From: Neocallimastix lanati (nom. inval.)
Taxonomy: Eukaryota > Neocallimastigomycota > Neocallimastigomycetes > Neocallimastigales > Neocallimastigaceae
Length of the DNA stretch: 64,000 bases
Reading direction: 5' to 3'
Assembly (NCBI GenBank): GCA_016946835.1
Contig: JACVTC010000176.1
Span: 138,501-202,500 of the forward strand
A program made the translations under genes and the position numbers. Below, in pieces: positions 34,491 to 46,997 of the stretch (the first letter of the stretch is position 1; every line of letters starts with the position of its first letter). The notes under the pieces were generated by a model. That model saw nothing but the letters and a program-made list of their open reading frames with translations. It was not told the DNA's origin and ran no database searches.

Positions 34491-34982
34491 ACTGAAGACT
34501 TTTTACCACGAATACCTAAATATTTTAGCTTCAATATATTCACCTAAAGGAGGTCTAAAGAAAGCAGGTTTAACACCAACTAATTCATAATGAAGATCAT
34601 TTAAATCACCCCATTTCAGATTTTTAATTAAGCATCGGTTAAACTAGTAATACCATTTAATGGATGAGAATAGGTATGACTAGCAATAATATGACCTTCA
34701 GCTGCCTCTCTCTTAATAGGTTTTTGAGTTAAAGGATCATTTTTAACATCGATACAATTTTTACCATTGACGAAAAAGGTAACCTTCACGTTTTCCTTTT
34801 TAAGAATATCGAGTACCATTTCGGTATATTCACTGCTGGGTCCATCATCAAAAGTTTAAAGCAAAATCACCAGGATGAATACATTTTGTGTAATCCTTGA
34901 ATGCTCTTACAGATGGAATAGAAGCTAAAGAAGCAATAGTTAATAATAAAACCTTTTGAATAGAAAATATCTTTCTAAACTT
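34491..34982 (-). pseudogene. CE4 chitin/polysaccharide deacetylase, cut off by a LINE
   Basis: Minus strand. The expected start codon at 34980-34982 now reads AAG. A signal-peptide-like segment follows (KVLLLTIASLASIPSVRA). A NodB domain is then readable: the ALTFDDGPS-type motif 1 carries a one-base insertion near 34855; VKVTFFVNG is intact; motif 2 is HTYSHPLN (metal-binding His pair); a stop and frameshift come near 34630; motif 3 FRPPLGEY follows; and GIRGKK comes after another shift. The match ends at about 34491, where LINE reverse-transcriptase sequence begins. Enzymes of this family remove acetyl groups from chitin or xylan. All metal and base motifs are recognisable, so the loss is fairly recent, but the gene is dead at both ends. 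Confidence 0.85.
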
Positions 34983-35784
34983 TTAATATATTTACAAAAA
35001 ATTTATATTTTATTTTTTAGTATAAAAATTTTTTTATATTTTATTATAATATTTTTTTATTTATTTTTATTAATAAAAAAAAAAGTATAATTTTTTCTTT
35101 ATTTTATAATACATCAAAAATATAATTATAAAATGAATAAATGATTAATGCATTTAAAAAAAAAAAAAGTGAAAATTTAATAAAATTTTAAATAATAAAT
35201 TATGAAAATTCTTTTTTTTTTGAAAATTAATACATTAGAAAATTTTTATATAATAAAATAATTATAAAAATTTTTTATAAATATTTATAATTAATAATAA
35301 TAATTATAATTTTATATATAAAAAGTATAAAAAATTTTAACGGAAAAACTTTATAAAATTAAGGATTAAAAAATAAAAAAAAAAAATTATGAAATTAAAG
35401 TAAAAATAACATATAGTTCATTTTTATTTAAATTATCCAATAATGATTCTGATGATTCTGATTCAATTTTTTTAATGACCATACTATTATAAAAATGTCA
35501 AATAGTATAATTATAATTTTTAAAATGCTTCATATATATATAATTAAAATAAATATTAATAATTTAATAATATTCAAAATTATAATAATTTTTTAAAATT
35601 TACAAAATTTAAAAATTCTTATAACTTTAAATAAAGTTTTTTTTAAAATATTAAATTCAATTTTAATAGCATAATTGTAATGTATAAAAAAATATTTATA
35701 ATGTAAAAATATATATTTAATAAAGTTATTTAATATTTTCGTTATTACTATAAATTTTAAATATACAAAGTTGGTATATAATAC

Positions 35785-35817
<33 letters not shown>

Positions 35818-36030
35818 TCATTATATATAATATTATTAAAAATAAAAATAAAAAAATTGTCAATAAATAATAAATATATATATATTGATTTATAAATAAA
35901 ATATACCAATAAATTTTTTAAAATTTCATTAAAAAACAATATTTTAAATAATAAAATATTGTGTGTATTTTTCAAAAAAATTTTTTTTTTTTGTTTTTTA
36001 TTCAAATAGTATTAAAAACTAATTAATTAT

Positions 36031-36062
<32 letters not shown>

Positions 36063-36162
36063 CAATAATAATCAATAATAATAATCAATAATAATCAATA
36101 ATAATAATCAATAATAATTAATAATAATAAATAATAATAATCAATAATAATCAATAATAATC

Positions 36163-36195
<33 letters not shown>

Positions 36196-37007
36196 TTAAT
36201 TAACCTATTATAAAAATAATTGAGTTAAAAAGATTAAATTTATTTAAATATATTTTTTTACAATTTTAATATTTACAGATTATTAAATTTTTTGGAAATA
36301 TATTGAAAAAAAATTTTGGAATAATATGCTTTAAATAAAAATAAAAATGCAAAGTAATTTTAAATTTGATTATCATCATAATTATATTCAATGATAAAAA
36401 AGTAAACAATTTAATAATATTTTGTCAATACATCATTATTTTAAAATTGTTCTTCTTAAATGTCTTATTAATTTCATTATGAATTTTAATAATTATTAAC
36501 AATTAAATAATAAAGATAAATTTTATTATAAAAAAAATTAAAGTTTAAATGATAAAAAAAAAATAAAAAAATAATAGAAAATATAATAGAACTTAACAAC
36601 AAATTATTTCAAAATTTTTATTATTTATTATTTTACTTATTGTACCAATTAAAAAAAAAATTATTAGATAAATTTTTTTTTTATGAAATTTAATTTTAGT
36701 ATTAATTTTAGCATTATTAATTTAAATAATGCAATTTATTATATATTTAAATATTATATATATAATTTTTTTTAAAAAATTATATATATAATATTTAAAA
36801 TATATATATATTTTAAATATAAAATTAAAAATTTAATGAAATTGAAAAAAAAAAAAAATATATATAATATTTAATTATTATTCATTTTATCATATAGATT
36901 TTTAATTATAATAAATTAATATATGATATTATTTCTTATAAAAATATTAACATCTTATAAATTATTAATATTATTTTAACTTTTTATTTTTAAATTTTAA
37001 AATTGAA

Positions 37008-37009
<2 letters not shown>
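34983..37009. other. AT-rich desert
   Basis: No gene seen. It holds an AAT/AATC microsatellite (36036-36195) and many A and T runs. Confidence 0.6.
36036..36195. repeat. Compound (AAT)n/(AATC) microsatellite
   Basis: AAT repeats interrupted at irregular spacing by a C, giving AATCAATAAT phrases over about 160 bp. Confidence 0.85.
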
Positions 37010-37042
<33 letters not shown>

Positions 37043-37123
37043 AAAATATTTTTTAAAATAAATTAACCAAAAAAAAAAAAAAAAAAAAAAAAAAAATTAA
37101 AATAATTTTTAAAATAAATTAAC

Positions 37124-37160
<37 letters not shown>

Positions 37161-37212
37161 AAAATAATTTTTAAAATAAATTAACCAAAAAAAAAAAAAA
37201 AAAAAAAAAAAT
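37010..37212. repeat. Minisatellite: 28-bp core plus variable A tract, 3 copies
   Basis: The core TTAAAATAATTTTTAAAATA plus AATTAACC is followed by 20-34 A and repeated three times (starts about 37041, 37097, 37159), with a partial fourth. It lies about 200 bp upstream of the ABCA start codon. Confidence 0.85.
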
Positions 37213-37411
37213 TAAAGAATAAAAATATAGAAAGAATATTAATATATATTATAATTTATATAGAATATAGATATATGTTAATATATTTAATAATATGAAT
37301 AAACAGATATTAAATTAAAGTCCGAATATAAATATTTAATTGATATAAAAATAAATAAAAATAAATAACATATATTCTTTTTTTTTTTATTTAGAAGTAA
37401 ATGAACCAAAA

Positions 37412-37614
37412 ATGAGGTTTCAACAATTAAAAACGCTTCTTTGGAGAAATTTAATATTAAAAAAAAGAGGATTATTTTCAACTCTTTTGGAAATTATAGT
37501 CCCTACAATTATTATTATTATTATCGGTATAATATTATTATAAATTTCTATAAAAAAAATTTTTTTTTTTTTTATAACTGATTTATAAATATTATTAACC
37601 TTGTATTTCTTTTA

Positions 37615-37650
<36 letters not shown>

Positions 37651-40600
37651 TATTTTTGTAATAAAAGTAAAGAATTCCGAATCATCAACTAAAGTGCGTT
37701 ACTATGACAAAATAGAAAATAAAACTTCACTTATTGGAACATTTAATACAAATTCTGATTCTGATTCGAGATTTGATTTTTATTTCTCTTTTCCACCCGA
37801 TTTCAGTAAGGAACTTCAAAATTCATTTTTGGATAATTTTAAAAATGATGAAATGATTGTTGATAGTAATTATACTATAATCGATTCAAAAACGAACTTT
37901 TCTGATTTTTGGGAGGATCATTATAATCCTAATAAACCGAAGCAATTTCGTATCAATATATTTGACAATGAAAATGATATTACTAAATATTATAGATCGA
38001 ATTATGATGATGATTTTTACTATTCACAACGAATTAAACTATTTGGAATTATTTTTACTTCCCAAACCGATTATAAAATTCGCTTTAAAACATATAGTGA
38101 TCTATATGATAATCTTGTGTACACTGGTTGGGCTCTATGGGATGAATATTTTAATGTTAATCAAATTCAATTTTTAGTGGATAGGGCGTTATTAAGAACT
38201 TATATAAATTCACCAAATTATCATGGACATACTCTATATAAAACTACTATTGAAAGAAATGAATATTCTATAAAGGAAGTGGTGAATGATCTTCAAGATT
38301 ATTTACCTTTTTTTATGCTTTTTTACTTTGTTCCATGTGTATGTACTCTATTAAATAATTTGGTTATTGAAAAGGAATCTAAAATAAAGGAATCTTTAAT
38401 CATTGTCGGTTTGAAGAGATCTTCATTTTGGGTATCATGGGCAACAACTTATGGCATCATTATTATTTTTAGCTCTGTTTTAGTGACGATAGCCATGGTA
38501 TACTCCTCTTTATTTACATATATAAATTGGAGTATATTAATTTTTTCGATGTTAATTTACGGTTTGTCGTGCTGTTCCATCTCATTTATTCTTTCAACAC
38601 TAATTCAAAAATCAAAAACTGCCAATACCTTGGGTGTAATGATAATTCTTATTTACTTCGCTATGTATTTTGTGAATAGAGTCTTACAAAAAATGCCAAA
38701 TACAAAATGGTTTTGTGTCTACACCGTATCTCCAATATCTTTTCTTGTTCTTTTTGATTATTTGTTCACCTATGAAAATCAAAAATTATATATTAATATA
38801 TTTAATATGTTTTCCAACAACAATATTAGGAATTCCTTCTTTGGATTATTATTTACTTTAATTATTTATTTCCTTATTGCTGTTTATTTGGATAATGTAT
38901 TACCACAAGGTAATAATTTCCATAAAAAATGGCATTTCTTTATATCCGACTTCTTCCATAAGAAAAAGGAAAGACCTGCAGTTATGGAAAAGAGTAAAAA
39001 TGATAATCCGTATATTCAAAACGATCCAGAGGGTTTAAGGAAAGCCGTTGAAGTAAGAAATATTTGTAAAAATTTCAAGGTTAAAAATGAAAAAGTTGAA
39101 ATATTGAAAAATATTAGTTTTAGTGGATATTATGACGAAATATTTTCAATTCTTGGTCATAATGGCGCTGGTAAAACAACGCTTATAAGTATAATGACAG
39201 GTATTTTATCACCGACGTATGGTGATGTCTATTATGATGATATACCAATTACGGGAAATGAAACAGAAGTATGTAAACAATTTGGTTACTGTCCTCAATT
39301 TGATACCTTTAATAATAATTTGACTGTCGGAGAACATGTCAAATTATTTGCTGGTATTAAAAATGTTCAAGTGGATGTTAAGGAGGTATTGAAAGATATT
39401 GATTTATTAGAAAAGGAAGATAATTATCCTAAAGAGTTAAGTGGTGGTCAACGAAGAAAACTTTGTATTACATTAGCTTTACTTGGTTCCCCCAAATTTG
39501 TATTTTTAGATGAACCTACCACGGGCCTTGATCCATATTCAAGAAAAAATATATGGGAACTTTTATCTCGTAAGAAGAAAGGTTGCATTATGTTCATTAC
39601 TACACATTATATGGATGAAGCTGATCTTTTATCTGACCGAAAGATGATTATTTCTAATGGTAAAATTACTTGCTTAGGAACAAGTCTTTTCTTGAAAAAC
39701 AGTTTCAATATGAATTATTCACTTGATATTCATGTTAAGGAAACCAGTGATTCTTCTTTAATAGATAATATTATTGAAAAATTAAGTCCAGAATCTATTA
39801 AGAGCAAGACTATTACAAATTCAAATGTTCAAGTACATGAGAGTAAAAGTAATGGTGGTAGTCACGAGGACGGCCTATCAAGCGAGAATTTAGCCGTTGA
39901 TTACATTATTACATATCTCTTACCAATGAAACTTTCAAAAGATTTTAAAGAAATATTCGAATCTTTGAATCAATTAATTAATGATGAAAATAACTCCATT
40001 ACGAACTTTTCATTGACCGCTCCAACATTGGAAGAGCTTTTCATTAAGTTAGAAAATAACAGTGGAAATATGGTATTAGAAAATATTAAAAGTAGTGCAG
40101 TAGTAGTAGACATGGATAAACAAGGTACTGAAGTTTCTAATAATTTAAATACGATCTTAGGAAAAACAGCAAATATGAATTCTTCCAATCTACGACAGAT
40201 ATGCGCCATTGTACTAATGCGTCTAAAAATATTTATAAGAAATAAAACCTTTGCTCTTCTTTATACCTTATTGCCCATTATTTTAATTATTATAATTATC
40301 TATTTTGAAAATAAAATTGTAAACACGATCAATACCGTCACAACCTATGATCCCCTTGAAATTAATTCCAAAATATACAATAAAGTTACATGGTTTAAGG
40401 ATACCAGTTCTTCGTCAGGAAGAGCCTCAGACATTATTAAAAATATTGAATCATCTCTTTCACTGGAATCAGTTGATTATGACAACCAACTTACTATTAA
40501 ATCAGGTAAATTAACATCAGATCTAAGATATATTGGTGGATTCAAAGGTATTGAATCAGATGATAATAATCTACAATTTGTTATCTATAAAAATAATAAC

Positions 40601-42826
40601 TATGAATTTGCTACAGCCATAGGAATGAATCAACTTCACAACGGTATCCTAAAATACTATGAAATAGATAAGCAAATTAAAACAACTTATCATCCATTTG
40701 ATAACTTTGATAAAGAGGCAGAATTTGATAATGATGATTCAGGACATATGTTTAATATCTATTCTGAAACCTTAAAACAAACATTGGAACCAGTATTAAT
40801 TGTTGCCATGGCTATTGCTATTTCTCTTTCAATTTCTATTTTTGGTCCATTAACGGTTCAAGAAAGAGAAATTGGTATTAAACATCAACTACTACTGAAT
40901 GGAACGAAGCGAATCAACTATTGGATTGGTGTTATTATCAGTGACTTTATATGTCTTTTTGTTCCCGTTATCCTAGTTGCCATAGCTGGAATGGTAAATG
41001 ATATAAGTATATATAATGCTAAAGTAATATTTTATACCTTTATATGTACCTTAATCTGGGGATTTTCTAGTTTATTGCATCAATATATTGTAAGTTATTT
41101 CTTTAAAAAGTACGAGAAGGTATCTTCTTTATTTATAATTCTTAATCCAATTCTCACTCTGTTCATTGGTGTGTACAGCTTAGTGGTAGCTATTATTACC
41201 GCTTCCAAAATTTATGATGAAGATATAAGATTTTCGAGTACAGAAATCAAATACTACATTATTTTAGTGTTATTTGCACCAGCGAGTATTGTTTTATTCT
41301 ACTCTAAATTATCAATTTTCATATCTTTTACAAAATTAAAATTTAATGATACAGACATTACAACCTTCTTACTTTCTAAGGATGCTACTGAAATCCTTTC
41401 GAATACAAACCTCAATGATGAAGAGAAAAATAGCAAATTGACGACAATGTTCTTTAATAGTAGAATGCCATCACTCTCAGAAATATTTAATCCCATCGAT
41501 CGATTCCTTCTTTTGATTATAGCAGGGGTTGTGATAACGCTGGGTTATGCGTTAATTCTATTCCTACTCGAAAAATATACAATGAAGTTAATTAAAAAAA
41601 ATAATGAATATACACCGGAAGAACGAAAGATTAGAGATGAAAAATTAGAAAATGGACCAAAAGATGTTTATCTTGAATGGAAAAAAGTCAAAGAGGCATT
41701 AAATGGTACTAATCCAAATAACAATATTGCATTAAAGGTCTTCCAATTGAACAAAGACTTCTTCTTATCGATTGAAAAGATGAAAAAAGCTTATCAGAAG
41801 GATAAACATAAAAAGAGCAATAGGGGTCAAGAAGAAGGTGAAAATAACAACAAAACCGCTTTCCAAAGAATGGATGACCGAACCATATTTAGTGAGGAAA
41901 AGAAATTGTATATTAATAGAATTGTTAATGATGTTACTTTTGGTGTTAATGTGGGTGAGTGTCTTGGTTTATTGGGACCTAATGGTGCGGGTAAAACCAC
42001 TTCCATTTCTATGATTACGGGTACACTATCACATACGCATGGTCAAATTGTGTATGGTGACAAAGATTTAAATACAACAGAAATGGCCGATTTATCTTTA
42101 GGTTACTGTTCACAATATGATGCTCTGTGGAAGTTACTTACTGTTAAAGAAACGATTCAATTTTATCTTAATATTTGTGGTTATCCAAAATCTGATATTC
42201 CTCAATATACCAAAGCTTTAATTGATGCCTGTGGTATTGAAAATCACACCAATAAAAAAGTTAGTGAAATTAGTGGTGGTACGAAACGTAAATTATCCTT
42301 AATTGTTGCTATTTGTTCCTCACCAAGTTATCTTATATTGGATGAGCCGAGTGCTGGTATGGATCCGTTTACCCGTCGTTACATATGGAAACTTATTTCA
42401 CAATTAAAGAGAATTCGTGAAACCGCCACTATTTTAACAACTCACTCCACTGAAGAAGCTGAAGCTCTCTGTGAACGTATTGCTATTTTAATTAAAGGTA
42501 GTCTAGTTTGTGTTGACACACCAAAAAGTATAAAAATGAACCACAGCAACACTTACACCCTTGAAGTATTCACAGATAATCCAAAGCAATTTGAAGATGA
42601 TTATGTCAAGAGAGATAATTTATTTGGATTAAGACCAAATGAAGATTATGAATTAGAAACTTCTATTAGTTATCAAAAATATTCTATTACTATGAAAACG
42701 GAGAATATTGCAAATGTGTTTGCTCAAATGGAAAAAGCAAAAGAAAGTGGACTTGTTAGTCAGTATAACTTTGGACAATATTCACTTGAACAAGTATTTA
42801 TCAATTTTGTTAATTCAACCGAATAG
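37412..42826 (+). CDS. ABCA-subfamily full-size ABC transporter (two exons)
   Basis: Exons 37412-37526 and 37668-42826 give 1757 aa. The 141-bp intron (GTATAA...AAAAG) splits a Val codon, and exon 1 supplies the N-terminal helix typical of ABCA proteins (LLWRNLILKKRG, then a hydrophobic stretch). Order: TM1, a large extracellular loop (about 60-250), five more TM helices (to about 460), nucleotide-binding domain 1 with Walker A GHNGAGKTT (about 535), signature LSGGQRRKL (628) and Walker B FVFLDEPTTGLD. A linker follows, then a second membrane domain (about 860-1390), and nucleotide-binding domain 2 with GPNGAGKTT (1473), ISGGTKRKLS (1572) and LILDEPSAGMD. All ATP-site residues are intact. ABCA pumps move lipids or sterols across membranes; the cargo here is unknown. 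A decayed duplicate sits at 21030-22005. Confidence 0.94.
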
Positions 42827-43250
42827 ATAAAAATGAAAATTTAAAAATATATACAAAAAAAAATTATAAAAAATTTTAAAAAAGTTTCTTTATCAAGACA
42901 AAAAAAAAGAAAAAAAACAAAAATTAATGTGTAATTAAATTCTTAATAGAAAAATATTATAAAATTTGCATTAGTAATAAAACTTTAATAATTTTTGATT
43001 ATTAGAAATAAAAGTTTTTTATTTCCATAAATATTAATATAATTACTATTGCTATTGATTATTTAGTTTAAAAATAATATATGTAGGTTTTACATAAAAA
43101 TTAAAAATTTAAAATATAAGAATAAAATTTACAATTTTTTATAATTATTATAAATAAATAAATAAAAATAATTACAAAATAATAATTATTAAATATTTTT
43201 TTAATAAAGTAAATTTGATATTTTAATTTATTTTAATTTATTTTATTTTA
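42827..43250. other. AT-rich 3' flank of the transporter
   Basis: No feature seen; presumably contains the transporter's 3' UTR. Confidence 0.5.
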
Positions 43251-44166
43251 TATACTTGTACTTTTATATTATTACATTCAATATTTATTTTATTTTATTT
43301 TATTTTATATACTTGTACTTTTATATTATTACATTCAATATTTATTTTATTTTATTTTATTTTATTTTATTTTATTTTATTTTATATACTTGTACTTTTA
43401 TATTATTACATTCAATATTTATTTTATTTTATTTTATTTTATTTTATTTTATTTTATATACTTGTACTTTTATATTATTACATTCAATATTTATTTTATT
43501 TTATTTTATTTTATTTTATTTTATTTTATTTTATTTTATATACTTGTACTTTTATATTATTACATTCAATATTTATTTTATTTTATTTTATTTTATTTTA
43601 TTTTATTTTATTTTATATACTTGTACTTTTATATTATTACATTCAATATTTATTTTATTTTATTTTATTTTATTTTATTTTATTTTATTTTATTTTATTT
43701 TATTTTATTTTATTTTATTTTATTTTATTTTATTTTATTTTATTTTATTTTATTTTATATACTTGTACTCTTATATTATTACATTCAATATTTATTTTAT
43801 TTTATTTTATTTTATTTTATTTTATTTTATTTTATTTTATATACTTGTACTTTTATATTATTACATTCAATATTTATTTTATTTTATTTTATTTTATTTT
43901 ATTTTATTTTATATACTTGTACTTTTATATTATTACATTCAATATTTATTTTATTTTATTTTATTTTATTTTATTTTATATACTTGTACTTTTATATTAT
44001 TACATTCAATATTTATTTTATTTTATTTTATTTTATTTTATTTTATTTTATTTTATTTTATATACTTGTACTTTTATATTATTACATTCAATATTTATTT
44101 TATTTTATTTTATTTTATTTTATTTTATTTTATTTTATTTTATTTTATTTTATTTTATTTTATTTT
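43251..44166. repeat. Composite satellite: eleven 37-bp cores separated by (TTTTA)n
   Basis: The core TATACTTGTACTTTTATATT plus ATTACATTCAATATTTA occurs at 43251, 43308, 43385, 43457, 43539, 43616, 43758, 43840, 43912, 43979 and 44061. Between cores lie whole numbers of TTTTA: 4, 8, 7, 9, 8, 21, 9, 7, 6 and 9, then a long TTTTA tail. Only the seventh core has a base change (CTCTTA for CTTTTA). The long Phe/Tyr/Leu/Ile frames across it are an artefact of the repeat. Confidence 0.95.
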
Positions 44167-44331
44167 ATAAAAAAAGAAAATCATTTTTTTAAGGAAGAGA
44201 ATACACTTCTAGTGTTTTATTAAATGGATGATAACCCTTTTATGTATTACTTTTTAATAAAATGATTTATTTAAATTAAAAATAAAAATAAAATACAATT
44301 AAAAAATTAAGTAAAATAAAAAATAATAATA

Positions 44332-44370
<39 letters not shown>

Positions 44371-44583
44371 AATTAATCATAGAAAATTTAAAGTAATAAA
44401 GATTAAAAATAAGTTCAGATGTTAAAAAAAAAAAAAATAATAATTTCCGTGTGATGTATACTATGTGTAGTAACATGATCGCTATTTAAATTTAAAAATT
44501 ATAAAACAAAGAAGTTAGCATCTTTTTAAAAAATAGAGAGTGTGGTGTCCCACTAAACCCACTTAAACTCTCTCCTGGAAATA

Positions 44584-44616
<33 letters not shown>

Positions 44617-44756
44617 ATTACTCTCTATTGATTCGGTGAACTGAACAAGACTATTTGAATTTGTGTTTAAAAAAAATATAAATAAAATAGGACTACTAAT
44701 AGTATTGTTCTTAAGCCATATCGGTACTACCTTGGCACTCCTAGTGCTGAAGGGTT
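44167..44756. other. Non-coding, with a poly(A) and nested inverted repeats
   Basis: AATAGAGAGT (44532-44541) and ACTCTCTATT (44620-44629) are perfect inverted arms. Between them are AGAGAGT/ACTCTCT, GTGG/CCAC and a 30-nt A run. GCACT-CCT-AGTGC (about 44735-44747) forms a small hairpin next to a T run. No gene; perhaps debris of a short poly(A)-tailed element. Confidence 0.4.
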
Positions 44757-46180
44757 TTTTTTTTTTTTTTTTTTTTTTTTACTAAATCAAATCAAAAAAG
44801 TAACTCAAGAGAGCTACTAATGATAGGTATATTGTTTTAGTAAGATAACGTGTAAGTTGCCCTAACAATATACGGGAACAGTAGACCCCTGTAAACTGTT
44901 TAAAAGTTGTTCACTTAAATGTCTCCATTCCCTAGTATCGAACTGTAGCTCATCTAAAGCAGGAATTCCACCAAGTGGGAATATGTAAATATATTTATTG
45001 AGGAAATTTTTATAATCTAAAAAAATTAGAATATATTTGGTAATAAGGAAAGAGCCCTTATTCTTAATCACTGAATATTATAAAAAGGTCATTAATGAAA
45101 TCTAATAAAGATTTACATCTATATAATGAAAAGGAAGAGCATTCGAATATCCAATGGATGAAACGACTGGTTACCTTCTTCATAGCATGGGCAGACTTTT
45201 CGGACAATTGTCGAAACCTCTACCACTTCTAATAGCAATAGTTATGTTATATTTGAAACTAGATTTTTAATCTTAAAATCCAGTTAAAACTTAAATTAAA
45301 TAAGGGATATTCAAGGTTGAGCTTGAATAATTTTCCAGTCTCAATATATTTGAATTTTATTATATTTGTACCTTTTTTCCATGATGTTTATCATTCTTTT
45401 TAATCAATAGAATTCAATTATATCTTTATTTTTCTTAATATTTTCATCCCTAATTTTTCAATAGAGAGAACGTTATTTTTTTTTTTTATTTTTTTTTTAT
45501 TTTTATTTTTATTTTTTTTTTTTTTTTCATTATTTTTAACTGAGTAATTTTCTTTAATACTTGAGGAAGGGTCAATACACCATAATAAACTAGTATTTAA
45601 AAGAGAATGAACTTTGTTTATATGAGTTATGTTTGAACCTAAAAAGTGGAACAAATTATAAAGCTTTTGCTAATAATATGATTGAATAATGTAAATATAT
45701 CTCTTAAAAGGTAAAGGAATCAGCCTATTGGTTAAGAAACGAGAGAATGAGCATAAAAGATTACTGAACGTTAGACTCCATAAAGGCATTAATAGGTTGG
45801 AGTGGATGTTCGTTACTGAAAAGGAATACCTAAATATGTATAAGTATGATTTTTTGGGAATGGAATAAACATCCCAAGATAAAACGTTAAGACACCATAC
45901 TCAGGACAATTTACAAAATCTCAAGGCTTAGTAACCATAGTAGCACATTTATTGATACCAAAAGACAATTCATTTTTATTGGCCCAGTTAAATACATGAT
46001 AAAGGAGAGTCTTGTTTTGTGATCAAATATACTAGTGAAAGAAGAACAAGAAGAAGATAAGTGAAACATGAGTAGCCATAGCCTTATTATAGATTATGTG
46101 ATCAATGCATGAGGACCTAGAACCATTGGCATAAGTAATATTACTTTTATTTGAGAACTTAAACAGGTGTCCAGTCAGAA
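44757..46180 (-). pseudogene. LINE relic with poly(A) tail
   Basis: Minus strand. The T run at 44757-44780 is the poly(A) tail of a minus-strand insertion. Upstream of it, in minus orientation, are NELSFGINKCATMV (near 45950), YTYLGIPF, then HWIFECSSF (near 45150, the C-terminal zinc region) and the tail PLGGIPALDE..TREWRHL (44862-45071). All are interrupted by stops. Same family as the copies at 27150 and 32640, but with a clearly preserved tail. The catalytic part of the reverse transcriptase is missing, so truncation lies just after it. Confidence 0.75.
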
Positions 46181-46667
46181 TTTAATTAAATCTTGATAGA
46201 ACCATTATTATATATTACATATAATTTTATTTATAATTTTTGATTTAAACTCATTTAAATATTACTGAAAAAATAAAAATAAATAAAAAAATAAAAAAAT
46301 AAAAAATAAATAAAAAAAAAAAAATAAAATAAAAAAGTAAAAAATAAATAAAAAGTAAAAAGTAAAAAGTAAAAAATAAAAAATAAATAAAATAAATATA
46401 TATAATAATTTGATTATTTATTGATTTATTGATTTATAAAAAAATAAAAAAAAATATATATTTAAATTATGCGAATAAAAAATATTTATTATTGAAAAAA
46501 ATATATTTATATGAATACATATCATGTTATATTATTATTATTATTATTATAAAAAAAAAAAAAAAAATACAATTAATTTTTTACTAAAGATATATGAAAT
46601 TAAATAAAAAAAAAAAAAATTTAAAAAAATAAAATAAATAAAAATAAAAAAAAATAAAATAAAAATA

Positions 46668-46700
<33 letters not shown>

Positions 46701-46874
46701 TTTTTTCTCTTTAATATAAATATATGTTAATTTGAAATAATATAATACTTAATAGATTAAAAATGTACATAAATTTATTATAATAAATGGAAATCTTTTT
46801 TAATGTATATAAAAATTATAATTGTTATATTGAATTAAAATAAAATAGAAATAAAAAAATTATTATGATTCTTA

Positions 46875-46908
<34 letters not shown>

Positions 46909-46997
46909 TTTGACTTTTTCTTTACATAGTATATTAAATCCATGAATAAATTATGAATTGATTTTTATCTTAATATATTGGTATTAGTTTCTGTGAC
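46181..46997. other. AT-rich spacer with A and T runs
   Basis: No gene seen; (A)nT tracts near 46270-46400 and long T runs near 46680 and 46890. It contains the 3' flank of the minus-strand gene that ends at 46998. Confidence 0.6.

Noticed and set aside
34118-34590. Plus-strand frames of 77-80 residues
   Set aside because: Antisense shadows of the LINE reverse transcriptase and the deacetylase pseudogene.
37287-37481. Minus-strand 64-residue frame
   Set aside because: Antisense to the first exon and promoter of the ABCA gene; low complexity.
43251-44166. CRISPR-like array of constant repeats and variable spacers
   Set aside because: The spacers are only (TTTTA)n of varying length, the setting is eukaryotic and there are no cas genes.
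43256-44223. Three long overlapping frames rich in Phe, Tyr, Leu and Ile
   Set aside because: They are all produced by the (TTTTA)n satellite, which lacks stops in several frames.
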